From NCBI RefSeq assembly GCF_000712595.1, contig NZ_JOTN01000005.1, forward strand, positions 186,001 through 250,000: DNA of 64,000 nt, given 5' to 3'. The DNA is from Bacillus manliponensis. GTDB taxonomy: Bacteria; Bacillota; Bacilli; Bacillales; Bacillaceae_G. Positions 35,659 to 43,422 of the stretch are shown one piece after another. The notes under the pieces were generated by a model. The model searched no databases. It was not told where the DNA came from and saw nothing but the letters and a program-made list of their open reading frames with translations. A program made the position numbers and the translations under genes. Position 1 is the first letter of the stretch, and each line of letters begins with the position of its first letter.

Positions 35659-36979
35659 TACAGGAGATACGTTAGCAATTGGATTAATGCTTTTTGCACT
35701 ATTTTTAGGAGCAGGGAATTTAATCTTTCCACCAATATTAGGGCAACAAGCTGGTGAAAATGTATGGATGGCCACAATTGGATTTTTAGTAACAGGGGTT
35801 GGTTTACCGTTATTAGCAGTAAGTGCTGTGGCAACTGTAGATGGCGACTTGAAAGCGCTATCATCTAGAGTGCACCCGATATTTGGTTTTATATTCCCAC
35901 TTATCAGCTATTTAGCAATTGGTCCGTTTTTTGCGATACCACGTACCGGTGCAGTTTCATTTGAAATGGGAATGAAACCATTTGTACCAGAGGCAATCGC
36001 GACGGAATGGTATGTGTTATTACCGTATACAGTTGTATTCTTTGCAGTTACGTTATATTTATCTTTAAACCCATCACAATTAATTGATTGGTTTGGAAAA
36101 ATCATTACACCAGCTCTTGCAATTATTGTAGCGGTTATTGTTGGAAAAGCATTAATCGATCCAATTGGTGCACCAGCTGAACCGTTTGAAGCGTATAAAG
36201 AAAATGCTTTCTTTAGTGGATTTATTCAAGGGTATTCTACTATGGATGCACTAAGTGCCCTTGTATTTGGAATTGTTGTTGTACAAGTTATTCGTTCGAA
36301 AGGGATTAAAGAAAGTGGACAAGTTGCGAGGGTCACTATTATTTCAGGAGTTATTGCAGCAATTGGATTAACACTTATTTATTTCGCCCTTGCTTATCTT
36401 GGGTCTACAAGCTCATCACTTGGCGTTTCTGATAACGGTGGTTTAATTTTAACAAATGTTGTGAATGAGCTGTTTGGAACAACGGGTAAAATACTCCTTG
36501 CATTTGTTATTACATTTGCATGTTTAACAACTTCAGTAGGATTAACATCAGCATGTGGTGGATTCTTCACGAAATTATTTCCACAGCTATCCTACAAAGC
36601 TGTTGTCATTATTGTTTCTGTATTTAGTTTAGTTGTAGCGAACTTAGGTTTAACACAACTTATTGAAATTACATTGCCGGTATTAATTATCATTTATCCA
36701 GTAGCCATTGTTCTTGTTGTATTATCGTATGCGCATTCCTTTATTGGGCAACGAAATACTGTATATATTGGAGCGATTTCTGGAGCGTTTATTATCAGTT
36801 TATTAAATGGGTTAGAAAGTGTAGGAATGAATTTTGGGCCTGTATCAGAAGCGTTGCAATTCCTTCCATTATATAAACAGGGAATTGGCTGGTTAGTTCC
36901 ATCAATTATTGGTGGGGTACTTGGATTCTTTTTCTACAAGCCAAAAGCAAGTCAACAAGTGCAAAAGAAAGGTGCATAA
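35642..36979 (+). CDS. brnQ: branched-chain amino acid:cation symporter BrnQ
   Basis: A 445-residue, 12-helix LIVCS-family carrier importing Leu, Ile and Val with Na+ or H+. Signatures: LFALFLGAGNLIFPPILGQQAG near the N-terminus, FFAIPRTGAVSFEMG, and FACLTTSVGLTSACGGFF. The start ATG has no Shine-Dalgarno, unusual for this genome. Probably CodY-repressed through the upstream box. Monocistronic with its own terminator. Confidence 0.94.
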   Translation: MKGKLSTGDTLAIGLMLFALFLGAGNLIFPPILGQQAGENVWMATIGFLVTGVGLPLLAVSAVATVDGDLKALSSRVHPIFGFIFPLISYLAIGPFFAIPRTGAVSFEMGMKPFVPEAIATEWYVLLPYTVVFFAVTLYLSLNPSQLIDWFGKIITPALAIIVAVIVGKALIDPIGAPAEPFEAYKENAFFSGFIQGYSTMDALSALVFGIVVVQVIRSKGIKESGQVARVTIISGVIAAIGLTLIYFALAYLGSTSSSLGVSDNGGLILTNVVNELFGTTGKILLAFVITFACLTTSVGLTSACGGFFTKLFPQLSYKAVVIIVSVFSLVVANLGLTQLIEITLPVLIIIYPVAIVLVVLSYAHSFIGQRNTVYIGAISGAFIISLLNGLESVGMNFGPVSEALQFLPLYKQGIGWLVPSIIGGVLGFFFYKPKASQQVQKKGA

Positions 36980-36998
36980 ACCTTTTATATATTGTTAG

Positions 36999-37032
36999 CA
37001 AGAGAGGATACTGTATAGTATCCTCTTGTTTT
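36999..37032 (+). terminator. terminator after brnQ
   Basis: AGAGGATACT / AGTATCCTCT (37003-37012, 37017-37026) with loop GTAT, then a T-run. Confidence 0.82.
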
Positions 37033-37099
37033 TTATATAGCGAAGTGCAAAGGGAATTATCATTTTATGTCTAATTATATTGGTGTGGAGGTGTTATAA

Positions 37100-37429
37100 A
37101 TGGCGACTTTTGAAGATTTTTTAAAACTAGATATTAGAATTGGTACAATTCGGCATGCAGAACCACTTGAAAAAGCAAAAATACCAGCAATTAAGCTAGA
37201 AATTGACTTTGGAGAGTTAGGTGTAAAGCAATCTAGTGCACAAATTACGAAGCGTTATACACCAGAAGTGCTTATTGGGAAACAAGTTGTAGCAATTGTG
37301 AATTTCCCGCCAAAACGTGTTGCTGGTTTTAAGTCAGAAGTACTTGTTCTTGGAGGTGTGCCAGAAGAAGGAGATGTAATATTACTTCAGCCTAATATAG
37401 AAGTTGCGAATGGTACATTAATTCGTTAA
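37100..37429 (+). CDS. csaA: tRNA-binding-domain chaperone CsaA
   Basis: A 109-residue single OB-fold protein of the CsaA family, a dimeric export-related chaperone with a tRNA-binding (EMAP II-like) fold. Diagnostic are FLKLDIRIGTIRHAEP, KQSSAQITKRYTPEVLIGKQ and VNFPPKRVAGFKSEVLVLGG. Ribosome site GGTGGAGGTGTTATAA. It is 16 bp upstream of a DinB-family gene, probably one operon. Confidence 0.95.
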   Translation: MATFEDFLKLDIRIGTIRHAEPLEKAKIPAIKLEIDFGELGVKQSSAQITKRYTPEVLIGKQVVAIVNFPPKRVAGFKSEVLVLGGVPEEGDVILLQPNIEVANGTLIR

Positions 37430-37445
37430 TAAAGGAGATAAACAA

Positions 37446-37985
37446 ATGAATGTTGCAAAAGCATACTTACAATGTGCACTGGAAAATTTAGAAGAAGTCC
37501 GAAAGCAAGGAGATAAAACGCTTGCACAAGTATCCTACGAACAAATGTGTTGGGCGCCTAATGAGGAAACAAATAGCATTGCAATTATTGTGAAACATTT
37601 ACGAGGTAATATGCGTTCAAGGTGGACAGATTTTTTAATAGCGGATGGAGAGAAAGATGATCGTAATAGAGACGAAGAATTTGAAGGTAGCTACTCTTCA
37701 AAAGAAGAAGTATTAAAAGCGTGGGATGAAGGGTGGGAATTTGTATTTTTAGCTGTAAGGGCATTAACCGCTGATGATATTGGAAAAAGGGTGTATATTC
37801 GTGGTGAAGCACATACAGTTATGCAAGCAATTGAGCGGCAAGTTTCTCATTATGCATCTCATATTGGACAGATGATTTATATTGGTAAAATGCTAAATGA
37901 TAAAGGTTGGAATTGCTTAAGTATTCCGCGTGGACAATCAGAAACTTTTTTTAAAAGTAACGTTCAATCTTCCAATAGGAAATAA
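37446..37985 (+). CDS. DinB-superfamily protein (DUF1572)
   Basis: A 179-residue four-helix metal-binding protein of the DinB/YfiT-like superfamily; DUF1572 type. His ligand candidates: IIVKHLRGNM (first helix pair) and QVSHYASHIGQMIYIGK. Possible bacillithiol-dependent transferase, but no substrate is known. Ribosome site AAAGGAGATAAACAA. Its 3' end overlaps the convergent minus gene by 35 bp, and no terminator follows. Confidence 0.85.
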   Translation: MNVAKAYLQCALENLEEVRKQGDKTLAQVSYEQMCWAPNEETNSIAIIVKHLRGNMRSRWTDFLIADGEKDDRNRDEEFEGSYSSKEEVLKAWDEGWEFVFLAVRALTADDIGKRVYIRGEAHTVMQAIERQVSHYASHIGQMIYIGKMLNDKGWNCLSIPRGQSETFFKSNVQSSNRK

Positions 37986-38262
37986 GACGATATAGAAAAG
38001 GAAAGAAGAAGATGCTCCATATAATAGAAGGTTCTGTTATGAGTAAAATGATACCGATGCAGAATGTATAACATGTGAATAGTGTGCCAAACAATGTATT
38101 GATAGGAAAAATGTTTGAAAAAGGATATTTGAACTTTAGTAATTGTTTTTCAAAACAATAGCCATGAAAAACACGTAAATCTAGAAATAATGCAGTTGTA
38201 ACAAGATTACGTTTTTCTTCAATATATTTTTTGCAAAAGTAACATTTTAAGTGTCGTTTCAT
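37951..38262 (-). CDS. hypothetical membrane protein with CxxC finger (103 aa)
   Basis: The N-terminus holds a putative zinc site (CYFCKKYIEEKR...HGYCFEK: C-x2-C ... H-x2-C), then two hydrophobic helices (about 53-90). ATG 38262 with AAGGTGAT. It is the second gene of a two-gene minus operon (12-bp gap) and overlaps the end of the convergent DinB gene. Family not recognised. Confidence 0.62.
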   Translation of the reverse strand: MKRHLKCYFCKKYIEEKRNLVTTALFLDLRVFHGYCFEKQLLKFKYPFSNIFPINTLFGTLFTCYTFCIGIILLITEPSIIWSIFFFPFLYRLISYWKIERYF

Positions 38263-38274
38263 AAAATCACCTTG

Positions 38275-38565
38275 TTATATGTATGTTTTTGAAAAGCTCT
38301 TTTGTAGTAAAAGGTATAATATGTATATACCGATGTAAGTGCTGGTTATAAGAAAAAAAGGATTTAATAAAATTTTATGGATGGTCGTCATAAATACCTT
38401 GTCCTGTATGAGTACATCGTATACAGTAAATGCGACAATGGTACTAAGTCCATACATAGAAAGATAAGCGCATATGTTTAAAATAAAGCGAAATGTTTTA
38501 TGCATAGAAAATAAGAAAAAGATGTAAGACAATAAAATCGGGAGTATAGCAATTATCAATTTCAA
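38275..38565 (-). CDS. small polytopic membrane protein (96 aa)
   Basis: Three predicted helices (about 3-20, 27-50, 68-88) and few charged residues. The start TTG 38565 follows GAGGTGA by six bases. First gene of the two-gene minus operon. It may function with the downstream CxxC membrane protein; no homolog recognised. Confidence 0.55.
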   Translation of the reverse strand: MKLIIAILPILLSYIFFLFSMHKTFRFILNICAYLSMYGLSTIVAFTVYDVLIQDKVFMTTIHKILLNPFFLITSTYIGIYILYLLLQKSFSKTYI

Positions 38566-38579
38566 ATTGTGTCACCTCA

Positions 38580-38701
38580 TTGACAATATAGCCTAAAGTT
38601 TCTTAGTCTATTCTTGTCAGTTCGTATATTCGCCGAAGAAATTGAAAGGCTTATTCGGAAAGAAAGATGGTTAAACGTGGGCATTAGTGCTCACGTTTTT
38701 T
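38580..38701 (+). ncRNA. candidate short RNA, or antisense-terminating unit
   Basis: A perfect TTGACA (38580-38585) with TAGTCT 18 bp downstream and an excellent intrinsic terminator (11-bp stem 38673-38683 / 38688-38698, loop TTAG, six T) would give an RNA of about 87 bases. No credible coding frame is present between them. The terminator could equally end read-through from csaA-dinB. Beyond it, the gap 38702-38975 holds short coding-like frames without starts and nothing I recognise. Confidence 0.4.
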
Positions 38702-38975
38702 CGTCGAAATTTATTCTGGTGTCTTTCTTATTAAAGACAGGAATTGACAGTCGTTTTAGAGAATTTGTATTTCATGGAGAATATTTAGAAGAAAAATAAA
38801 ACCCCTGTTGCAGCAAATATTCACTATGTAACGAAAAAGAAGCGGTTTAGTGGAATGTATGAATGGACAAGATGGTATGGTGTATAGCAATAAAATTCAT
38901 AGTCATATTGTTTTCTGATTGTAGATGGTATGGGACGGGAATACATGACCAAACTTTTCAGATAAGAGGTACAAT

Positions 38976-39713
38976 ATGAAAAAAAGATGGATAGTATGTA
39001 GCTTAATTATTATGATAGCACTCATGGCTGTTATAGGGACGAAGTATGTACAACGGAACAAAAAGAGTAAGGAAGTGAATAGTGGGGTAGTTTTTCCGGC
39101 AGAAATGGAGACAATCGCAAACAAAGAAGGAGATGTGGCGGTTGTAAATAATCCGAATTCTACTCTTGTGCTCGTCAATAAAAAAAGAAGCCTACCAGAC
39201 GCTTATAAACCGAAAGATTTAGTCATTCCAAATGTTCGCTTCTCTTACAAAGGGTATGATGAAAAAAAGAAAATGCGAAAAGAAGCTGCTGCGGCTTTAG
39301 AAGAAATGTTTCAACAAGCAGAAAAGGATCGTATTTTTTTATTTGCGGTATCTGGTTTTCGCTCATTTCATCGTCAAAAGGCATTACACACGATGTATAC
39401 ACATCAAGATGGGCAGGCGCAAACAGCAATGTCTAGTGCGGTTCCAGGGACAAGTGAACATCAAACGGGACTTGCGATGGATATAACGTCACAGTCGGCA
39501 AAGTTTCAGTTAGATGATTCGTTTGGAAATACGAAAGAAGGAAAGTGGCTTGCTCAAAATGCGCATAAGTTTGGGTTTATTATCCGATATGAAGAAGAGA
39601 AAAAACATGTAACAGGTTACACATATGAGCCGTGGCATGTTCGTTACGTTGGAAATCCACATGCTACGTATTTATATGAAAATCAGCTCACATTAGAAGA
39701 AGTTGTGAAATGA
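38976..39713 (+). CDS. VanY-type D-Ala-D-Ala carboxypeptidase (M15B)
   Basis: A 245-residue membrane-anchored zinc peptidase; N-terminal anchor at residues 5-22. The M15B zinc motif is complete: SEHQTGLAMD (His and Asp ligands) and EPWHVRYVG (catalytic Glu, His ligand), preceded by VSGFRSFHRQ. Such enzymes trim the terminal D-Ala or act as LD-carboxypeptidases in peptidoglycan recycling and maturation. Next to a NUDIX gene 25 bp downstream. Confidence 0.92.
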   Translation: MKKRWIVCSLIIMIALMAVIGTKYVQRNKKSKEVNSGVVFPAEMETIANKEGDVAVVNNPNSTLVLVNKKRSLPDAYKPKDLVIPNVRFSYKGYDEKKKMRKEAAAALEEMFQQAEKDRIFLFAVSGFRSFHRQKALHTMYTHQDGQAQTAMSSAVPGTSEHQTGLAMDITSQSAKFQLDDSFGNTKEGKWLAQNAHKFGFIIRYEEEKKHVTGYTYEPWHVRYVGNPHATYLYENQLTLEEVVK

Positions 39714-39738
39714 ACATAGTAGAGAGGGGAAATGAAGG

Positions 39739-40182
39739 ATGACGACGTTATATAAAAAGAAAGTATATGCATATATTACAAGAGAGAAAGATGGTCTGAT
39801 GCAGCTACTTGTTCATACACACCGTGATATTCCAGAAGCAGGAGTTCAAGTACCAGGAGGTACAGTAGATGAGGGAGAAACATTAGAAGGAGCAGTATTG
39901 CGGGAAGTATTTGAAGAGTCAGGGCTTCGGGATTTATTTATTGAGCGATTTGTTGGTGACTGTATCATGTATGTGAAAGAAAAACAAGAATATCAAAAAC
40001 GTCATTTCTTCCATATGACATTACTTCAAAATACAAATGATAGCTGGGATCACACAGTAAGTGCAGGGGAAGAGGATGAAGGTCTTGTTTTTTCATACAA
40101 ATGGATCGACATTGAAAAGTGTCCTTCTTTGATAGCGAGGCAAGATGAATTTTTACATGTAGTAGAAGGTATGCGTGTGTAA
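39739..40182 (+). CDS. NUDIX hydrolase
   Basis: A 147-residue NUDIX protein with a canonical box: GGTVDEGETLEGAVLREVFEES, then G. ATG 39739 with AGAGAGGGGAAATGAAGG. Probably co-transcribed with the VanY-type gene (25-bp gap). The substrate class cannot be told; a housekeeping nucleotide-sanitising role is common. Its stop codon is at the start of a 50-bp perfect palindrome. Confidence 0.9.
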   Translation: MTTLYKKKVYAYITREKDGLMQLLVHTHRDIPEAGVQVPGGTVDEGETLEGAVLREVFEESGLRDLFIERFVGDCIMYVKEKQEYQKRHFFHMTLLQNTNDSWDHTVSAGEEDEGLVFSYKWIDIEKCPSLIARQDEFLHVVEGMRV

Positions 40183-40230
40183 CAAAGAAAACGGTGTTTC
40201 CCTTTAAAGGGAAACACCGTTTTCTTTGTT
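40181..40230. terminator. 50-bp perfect palindrome acting as bidirectional terminator
   Basis: Bases 40181-40205 are exactly complementary to 40206-40230 with no spacer. The core GAAAACGGTGTTTCCC and flanking T/A runs fit an intrinsic terminator for both convergent genes. The stop of the NUDIX gene and the last codons of the MFS gene lie in it. Confidence 0.92.
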
Positions 40231-41406
40231 TTGTTGTTTTAATAGTGTAAAGGAAAGAGTTGCTGATAATAGAATGAGGATAGATGCGACGATATAGACG
40301 GTACGTGCTCCAAATAAATCAGCAATCATTCCAACGCCTAACATAGATATACCGGACATCGCCGAAACTAATGTATGATGTGCTGCGTAGACGTTTGATA
40401 ATAATGATGGTGCGACGCTCGTTTGTAAAACGGTCGTTTGGGCAATATCACGAAATTGGTAGGCAGGACCCATGAAGACACATAATAATAAAGCGATGAA
40501 ACCACTACTATTAATTCCATATAAGAAAGTAAGAATGCTAAATAGAAGAGAACCAAAGGCCATGCTTCGAATTAAGTTGTTTTGAATATATGTACTAAAG
40601 CGCCATGCTAGTAGTCCTCCTAAAATTGTGCCGATATAGTAGCTTGTATTAATGTACCCCCACCACTCTGCTCCTTTTTGAAGTACAGTTGTTACAAAGG
40701 CCATTGTTACAGCTCCAATCCAAATAGTACCTGCTAATGACTCAATCATATCCATAATCGTAACCATTCTAAGTGACGGATGCTGAAATAATAATGACCA
40801 ACTTTTCTTTAGTGTGTTTGTTTTTATAGATTGTTCTTCACCTGTTTGTAACTTGCGTGTAACGATAAATAAAGCGATACAACTTAGTATCATGCAAACA
40901 TTATTGATCATCATAGTGAATGGTACACTAATCATAATAACGATGATGCTAGTAAATGTATAAGCGGCAGCTTGTACAATTTGTGAGGAAGATGTGAAGA
41001 TACTGTTCACTTTTGCTAATTGATTTTCTTCTGCTAAGCGAGGGATAATTGTGTATAGTAAAGGGCGACTCCAACCTTCGCATAAAGAAATAATCGCGAC
41101 AAATATAAATAGCGTGAAAATATTTGGTGAGAGAATCGGAAATAGGACTGTTAACGTGATTAAAAAGGTTGTTTTTATAAGTTGCAGTCTGATGAGTAAT
41201 GTCGATGATGGAAAGCGATTTGTTAACGATGATACTGACATATTCGCAAAAACATTCATAATAATTTTTAATAAAGGAAATAGGGCAGCGATAGTCGCTG
41301 ATTTTGTGAAAAGGTATATATGAGTCGTAATAATCATAATGTACATGACATCGGCTAAAGAGATACACATGTTAGCAAACCAATATGTAGAAAGTGTTCG
41401 ATTCAT
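40204..41406 (-). CDS. MFS transporter
   Basis: A 400-residue, 12-helix major facilitator, most like the drug/macrolide (MefA/MdrP-like, DHA3) group: N-terminal STYWFANMCISLADVMYIMI, LLKIIMNVFANMSVSSLTNRF loop 2-3, and CEGWSRPLLYTIIPRLAEENQLAKVNS typical of that group. Substrate unknown. Ribosome site TGGAGAGATGG. A 20-bp perfect inverted repeat lies just upstream and is the likely control site. Confidence 0.88.
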   Translation of the reverse strand: MNRTLSTYWFANMCISLADVMYIMIITTHIYLFTKSATIAALFPLLKIIMNVFANMSVSSLTNRFPSSTLLIRLQLIKTTFLITLTVLFPILSPNIFTLFIFVAIISLCEGWSRPLLYTIIPRLAEENQLAKVNSIFTSSSQIVQAAAYTFTSIIVIMISVPFTMMINNVCMILSCIALFIVTRKLQTGEEQSIKTNTLKKSWSLLFQHPSLRMVTIMDMIESLAGTIWIGAVTMAFVTTVLQKGAEWWGYINTSYYIGTILGGLLAWRFSTYIQNNLIRSMAFGSLLFSILTFLYGINSSGFIALLLCVFMGPAYQFRDIAQTTVLQTSVAPSLLSNVYAAHHTLVSAMSGISMLGVGMIADLFGARTVYIVASILILLSATLSFTLLKQQNKENGVSL

Positions 41407-41440
41407 TCCATCTCTCCATTTTTTGTGTTTTTTACATTAT

Positions 41441-41482
41441 AATACCTTTACATTATAATACCTATTATAATGTAAAGGTATT
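41441..41482 (-). promoter_or_regulatory. operator-like perfect inverted repeat before MFS gene
   Basis: AATACCTTTACATTATAATA (41441-41460) is repeated exactly as reverse complement at 41463-41482 with two bases between. A further direct copy of TTACATTATAAT lies at 41432-41443. On the minus strand this places TATAAT boxes inside the palindrome 35-75 bp before the MFS start. On the plus strand it ends in TTTTTTT and could terminate. Confidence 0.6.
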
Positions 41483-41564
41483 TTTTTGAAAACTTTTGTT
41501 TTAATCTATTTTATTAGAATGATAATTCTTGAGGTGTGAAGCCCTTCAAGAATTGAAGTTTCAT

Positions 41565-41689
41565 TTTATCCCGCATTAACTGGCTGTAAGACTTTCACCT
41601 CAAAACTTAGAGGATTCAGAGAAGTTTAGGTGGGAGATTAACAGCCAGTAAAAGATCGATTGGTCAGGCTGATTGAAGTTTCACTTTAT
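41565..41689 (+). repeat. bcr1 repeat lacking the right hairpin, with an adjoining fragment
   Basis: TTTAT at 41565-41569 and 41685-41689. Left stem ACTGGCTGT / ACAGCCAGT is a compensated variant of ACGGGCTGT / ACAGCCCGT. The right hairpin is reduced to CAGGCTGATTG. Immediately upstream (41551-41569) ATTGAAGTTTCATTTTAT repeats a bcr1 right end, so a second fragment abuts it. The rest of the gap 41407-41826 is AT-rich. Confidence 0.85.
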
Positions 41690-41826
41690 TATTTTTCACA
41701 AAAGAAGGATTTTCATATATAATAAAGAATATATTAATATAGCGTTTTGTTAGTAATAAAAAGGATAAACATTGCTATTCATCATATATATTTTATATAA
41801 GGCAAATGAGAAAGCGAGGGGTACGT

Positions 41827-42261
41827 ATGGCGAGCTGGGTTGTTTGGTTTATTATTGCAGGGCTATTATTTGTTGCTGAGATGCTTACGATTACCTTTTA
41901 CTTATTATGGCTTGGAATTGGGGCAGTTGTCGGTGGAATAATTGCTTTGTTTCTACCAGACTCTTTGTTGTTACAAGTTATAATTGGGGCAGTTGTTAGT
42001 TTAATTCTTACTGTCTTTACAAAACGTATTTCTAAAAATTTTAAAGAGGCAAAAGGTTATACCGATGCAGTTGATCAATTAATCGGTAAGAGAGGAGTTA
42101 TGACACGATCGATTACAGAAAGTGAGAATGGAATTGTGAAAGTAGATGGTGATACGTGGACTGCTGCTGCAAATGAACCGATATTAGAAGGGGAACGGGT
42201 AGTAGTGATAAAAAGAAACAGTACTGTTGTACATGTTGAAAGGGAGTGTGAGATAGAATGA
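41827..42261 (+). CDS. NfeD-family membrane protein
   Basis: A 144-residue protein: two to three N-terminal helices (WVVWFIIAGLLFVAEMLTITFYLLW, GIGAVVGGIIALF) and a C-terminal OB-fold (IGKRGVMTRSI...GIVKVDGDTWTAAANEPILE GERVVVI). Short NfeD proteins pair with band-7 proteins in membrane microdomains. ATG 41827 after GCGAGGGGTACGT; the upstream codons lack a ribosome site. Its stop overlaps the next start (ATGA). Confidence 0.9.
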   Translation: MASWVVWFIIAGLLFVAEMLTITFYLLWLGIGAVVGGIIALFLPDSLLLQVIIGAVVSLILTVFTKRISKNFKEAKGYTDAVDQLIGKRGVMTRSITESENGIVKVDGDTWTAAANEPILEGERVVVIKRNSTVVHVERECEIE

Positions 42262-43193
42262 CTAGTTTAATTTTATCTATTGTTTTAGCCGTAATTGTAA
42301 TTGTATTTATTGCATTAACAATAAAAATTATTCCACAGCAAAGAGTAGGTGTTGTAGAGCGACTTGGTAAGTTTCAACGGATAATGCAACCAGGTTTAAA
42401 TATCCTTATTCCAATTATTGATCGTGTGCGCATTTATCATGATTTACGTATTCAACAAACAAATGTACCACCGCAAAAAGTAATTACAAGAGATAACGTT
42501 CAGGTTGAAATTGATACGATAATTTTCTATCAAATTGTTGATCCAGAACTTGCAACATATGGAATTTCAAATTATGAATATGGTGTCCGTAATATTACAT
42601 CTGCAACGATGCGCCAAATTATCGGGAAAATGGAACTAGATGAAACGCTATCAGGGCGTGAAAAGATTTCAACAGAAATTCGCTTAGCTCTGGATGAAGC
42701 GACAGAAAAGTGGGGCGTTCGTATCGAACGTGTTGAAGTGGTAGATATTAATCCACCAAAAGATGTGCAAGAAGCGATGGAAAAGCAAATGAAAGCAGAG
42801 CGAAACAAACGTGCAATTATTTTAGAAGCAGAAGCGGCAAGGCAAGATAAAGTTCTTCGTGCAGAAGGGGAAAAACAAAGTAAAATCCTAATAGCAGAAG
42901 GAGATAAAGAAGCCCGTATTCGCGAAGCAGAAGGTCTTCGTGAAGCGAAGGAATTAGAAGCTCAGGGTGAAGCAAAAGCAATTGAAACGATTGCGAAAGC
43001 AGAACAAAACCGAATTGAATTATTAAATGCGGCGAATTTAGATGAGCGCGTTCTTGCATACAAATCATTTGAATCATTAGCAGAAGTTGCAAAAGGACCG
43101 GCAAACAAAGTGTTTATCCCATCAAATGCAATTGAAACACTTGGAACGCTCGGGGCAATTGGAGAAATCTTTAAAGAGAAAAAAGAGAAATGA
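42258..43193 (+). CDS. SPFH/band-7 protein (stomatin-like, QmcA type)
   Basis: A 311-residue membrane-anchored SPFH protein: N-terminal helix 5-24, band-7 domain (IIPQQRVGVVERLGKFQRIM...GLNILIPIIDRV...) to about 180, then an Ala/Glu/Lys-rich coiled coil (about 185-255) and a C-terminal helix. Forms oligomeric scaffolds in the membrane. It overlaps the NfeD gene by 4 bp, the usual NfeD-stomatin operon. Confidence 0.93.
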   Translation: MTSLILSIVLAVIVIVFIALTIKIIPQQRVGVVERLGKFQRIMQPGLNILIPIIDRVRIYHDLRIQQTNVPPQKVITRDNVQVEIDTIIFYQIVDPELATYGISNYEYGVRNITSATMRQIIGKMELDETLSGREKISTEIRLALDEATEKWGVRIERVEVVDINPPKDVQEAMEKQMKAERNKRAIILEAEAARQDKVLRAEGEKQSKILIAEGDKEARIREAEGLREAKELEAQGEAKAIETIAKAEQNRIELLNAANLDERVLAYKSFESLAEVAKGPANKVFIPSNAIETLGTLGAIGEIFKEKKEK

Positions 43194-43214
43194 TTCGTCA
43201 TTTCTCTTTTTTTT
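43181..43214 (+). terminator. terminator after band-7 gene
   Basis: Perfect 13-bp arms AAAAGAGAAATGA / TCATTTCTCTTTT with tetraloop TTCG, then four T. It overlaps the last codons. Confidence 0.88.
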
Positions 43215-43231
43215 GATTGTTTTTTTATCTC

Positions 43232-43315
43232 GAAGGTTATTCGGCTATTTTTAGTGCTTTATCAGCTATTTTTGAAGGTTATTCGGCCATTTTCAGTGAT
43301 TTATCGGCCATTCTG
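43232..43315 (+). repeat. imperfect 42-bp tandem repeat
   Basis: Two units starting GAAGGTTATTCGGC at 43232 and 43274. Each also contains an internal half-repeat (TTATCGGCCATT). It lies between the band-7 terminator and spoIIP. Confidence 0.75.
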
Positions 43316-43422
43316 CATTCTTCGATAAATTTCGCAGTATTTCTAAGCTCCCATTAGAATAAAAATATCAGATGTATATTGTAGAGGGCTTGTACATATG
43401 TATGTACGGAGAGGGTGATACG

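Noticed and set aside
38614-38799. 61-codon open frame on the plus strand
   Set aside because: It contains a strong intrinsic terminator and lacks a ribosome site; the following in-frame-shifted stretch shows no recognisable protein.
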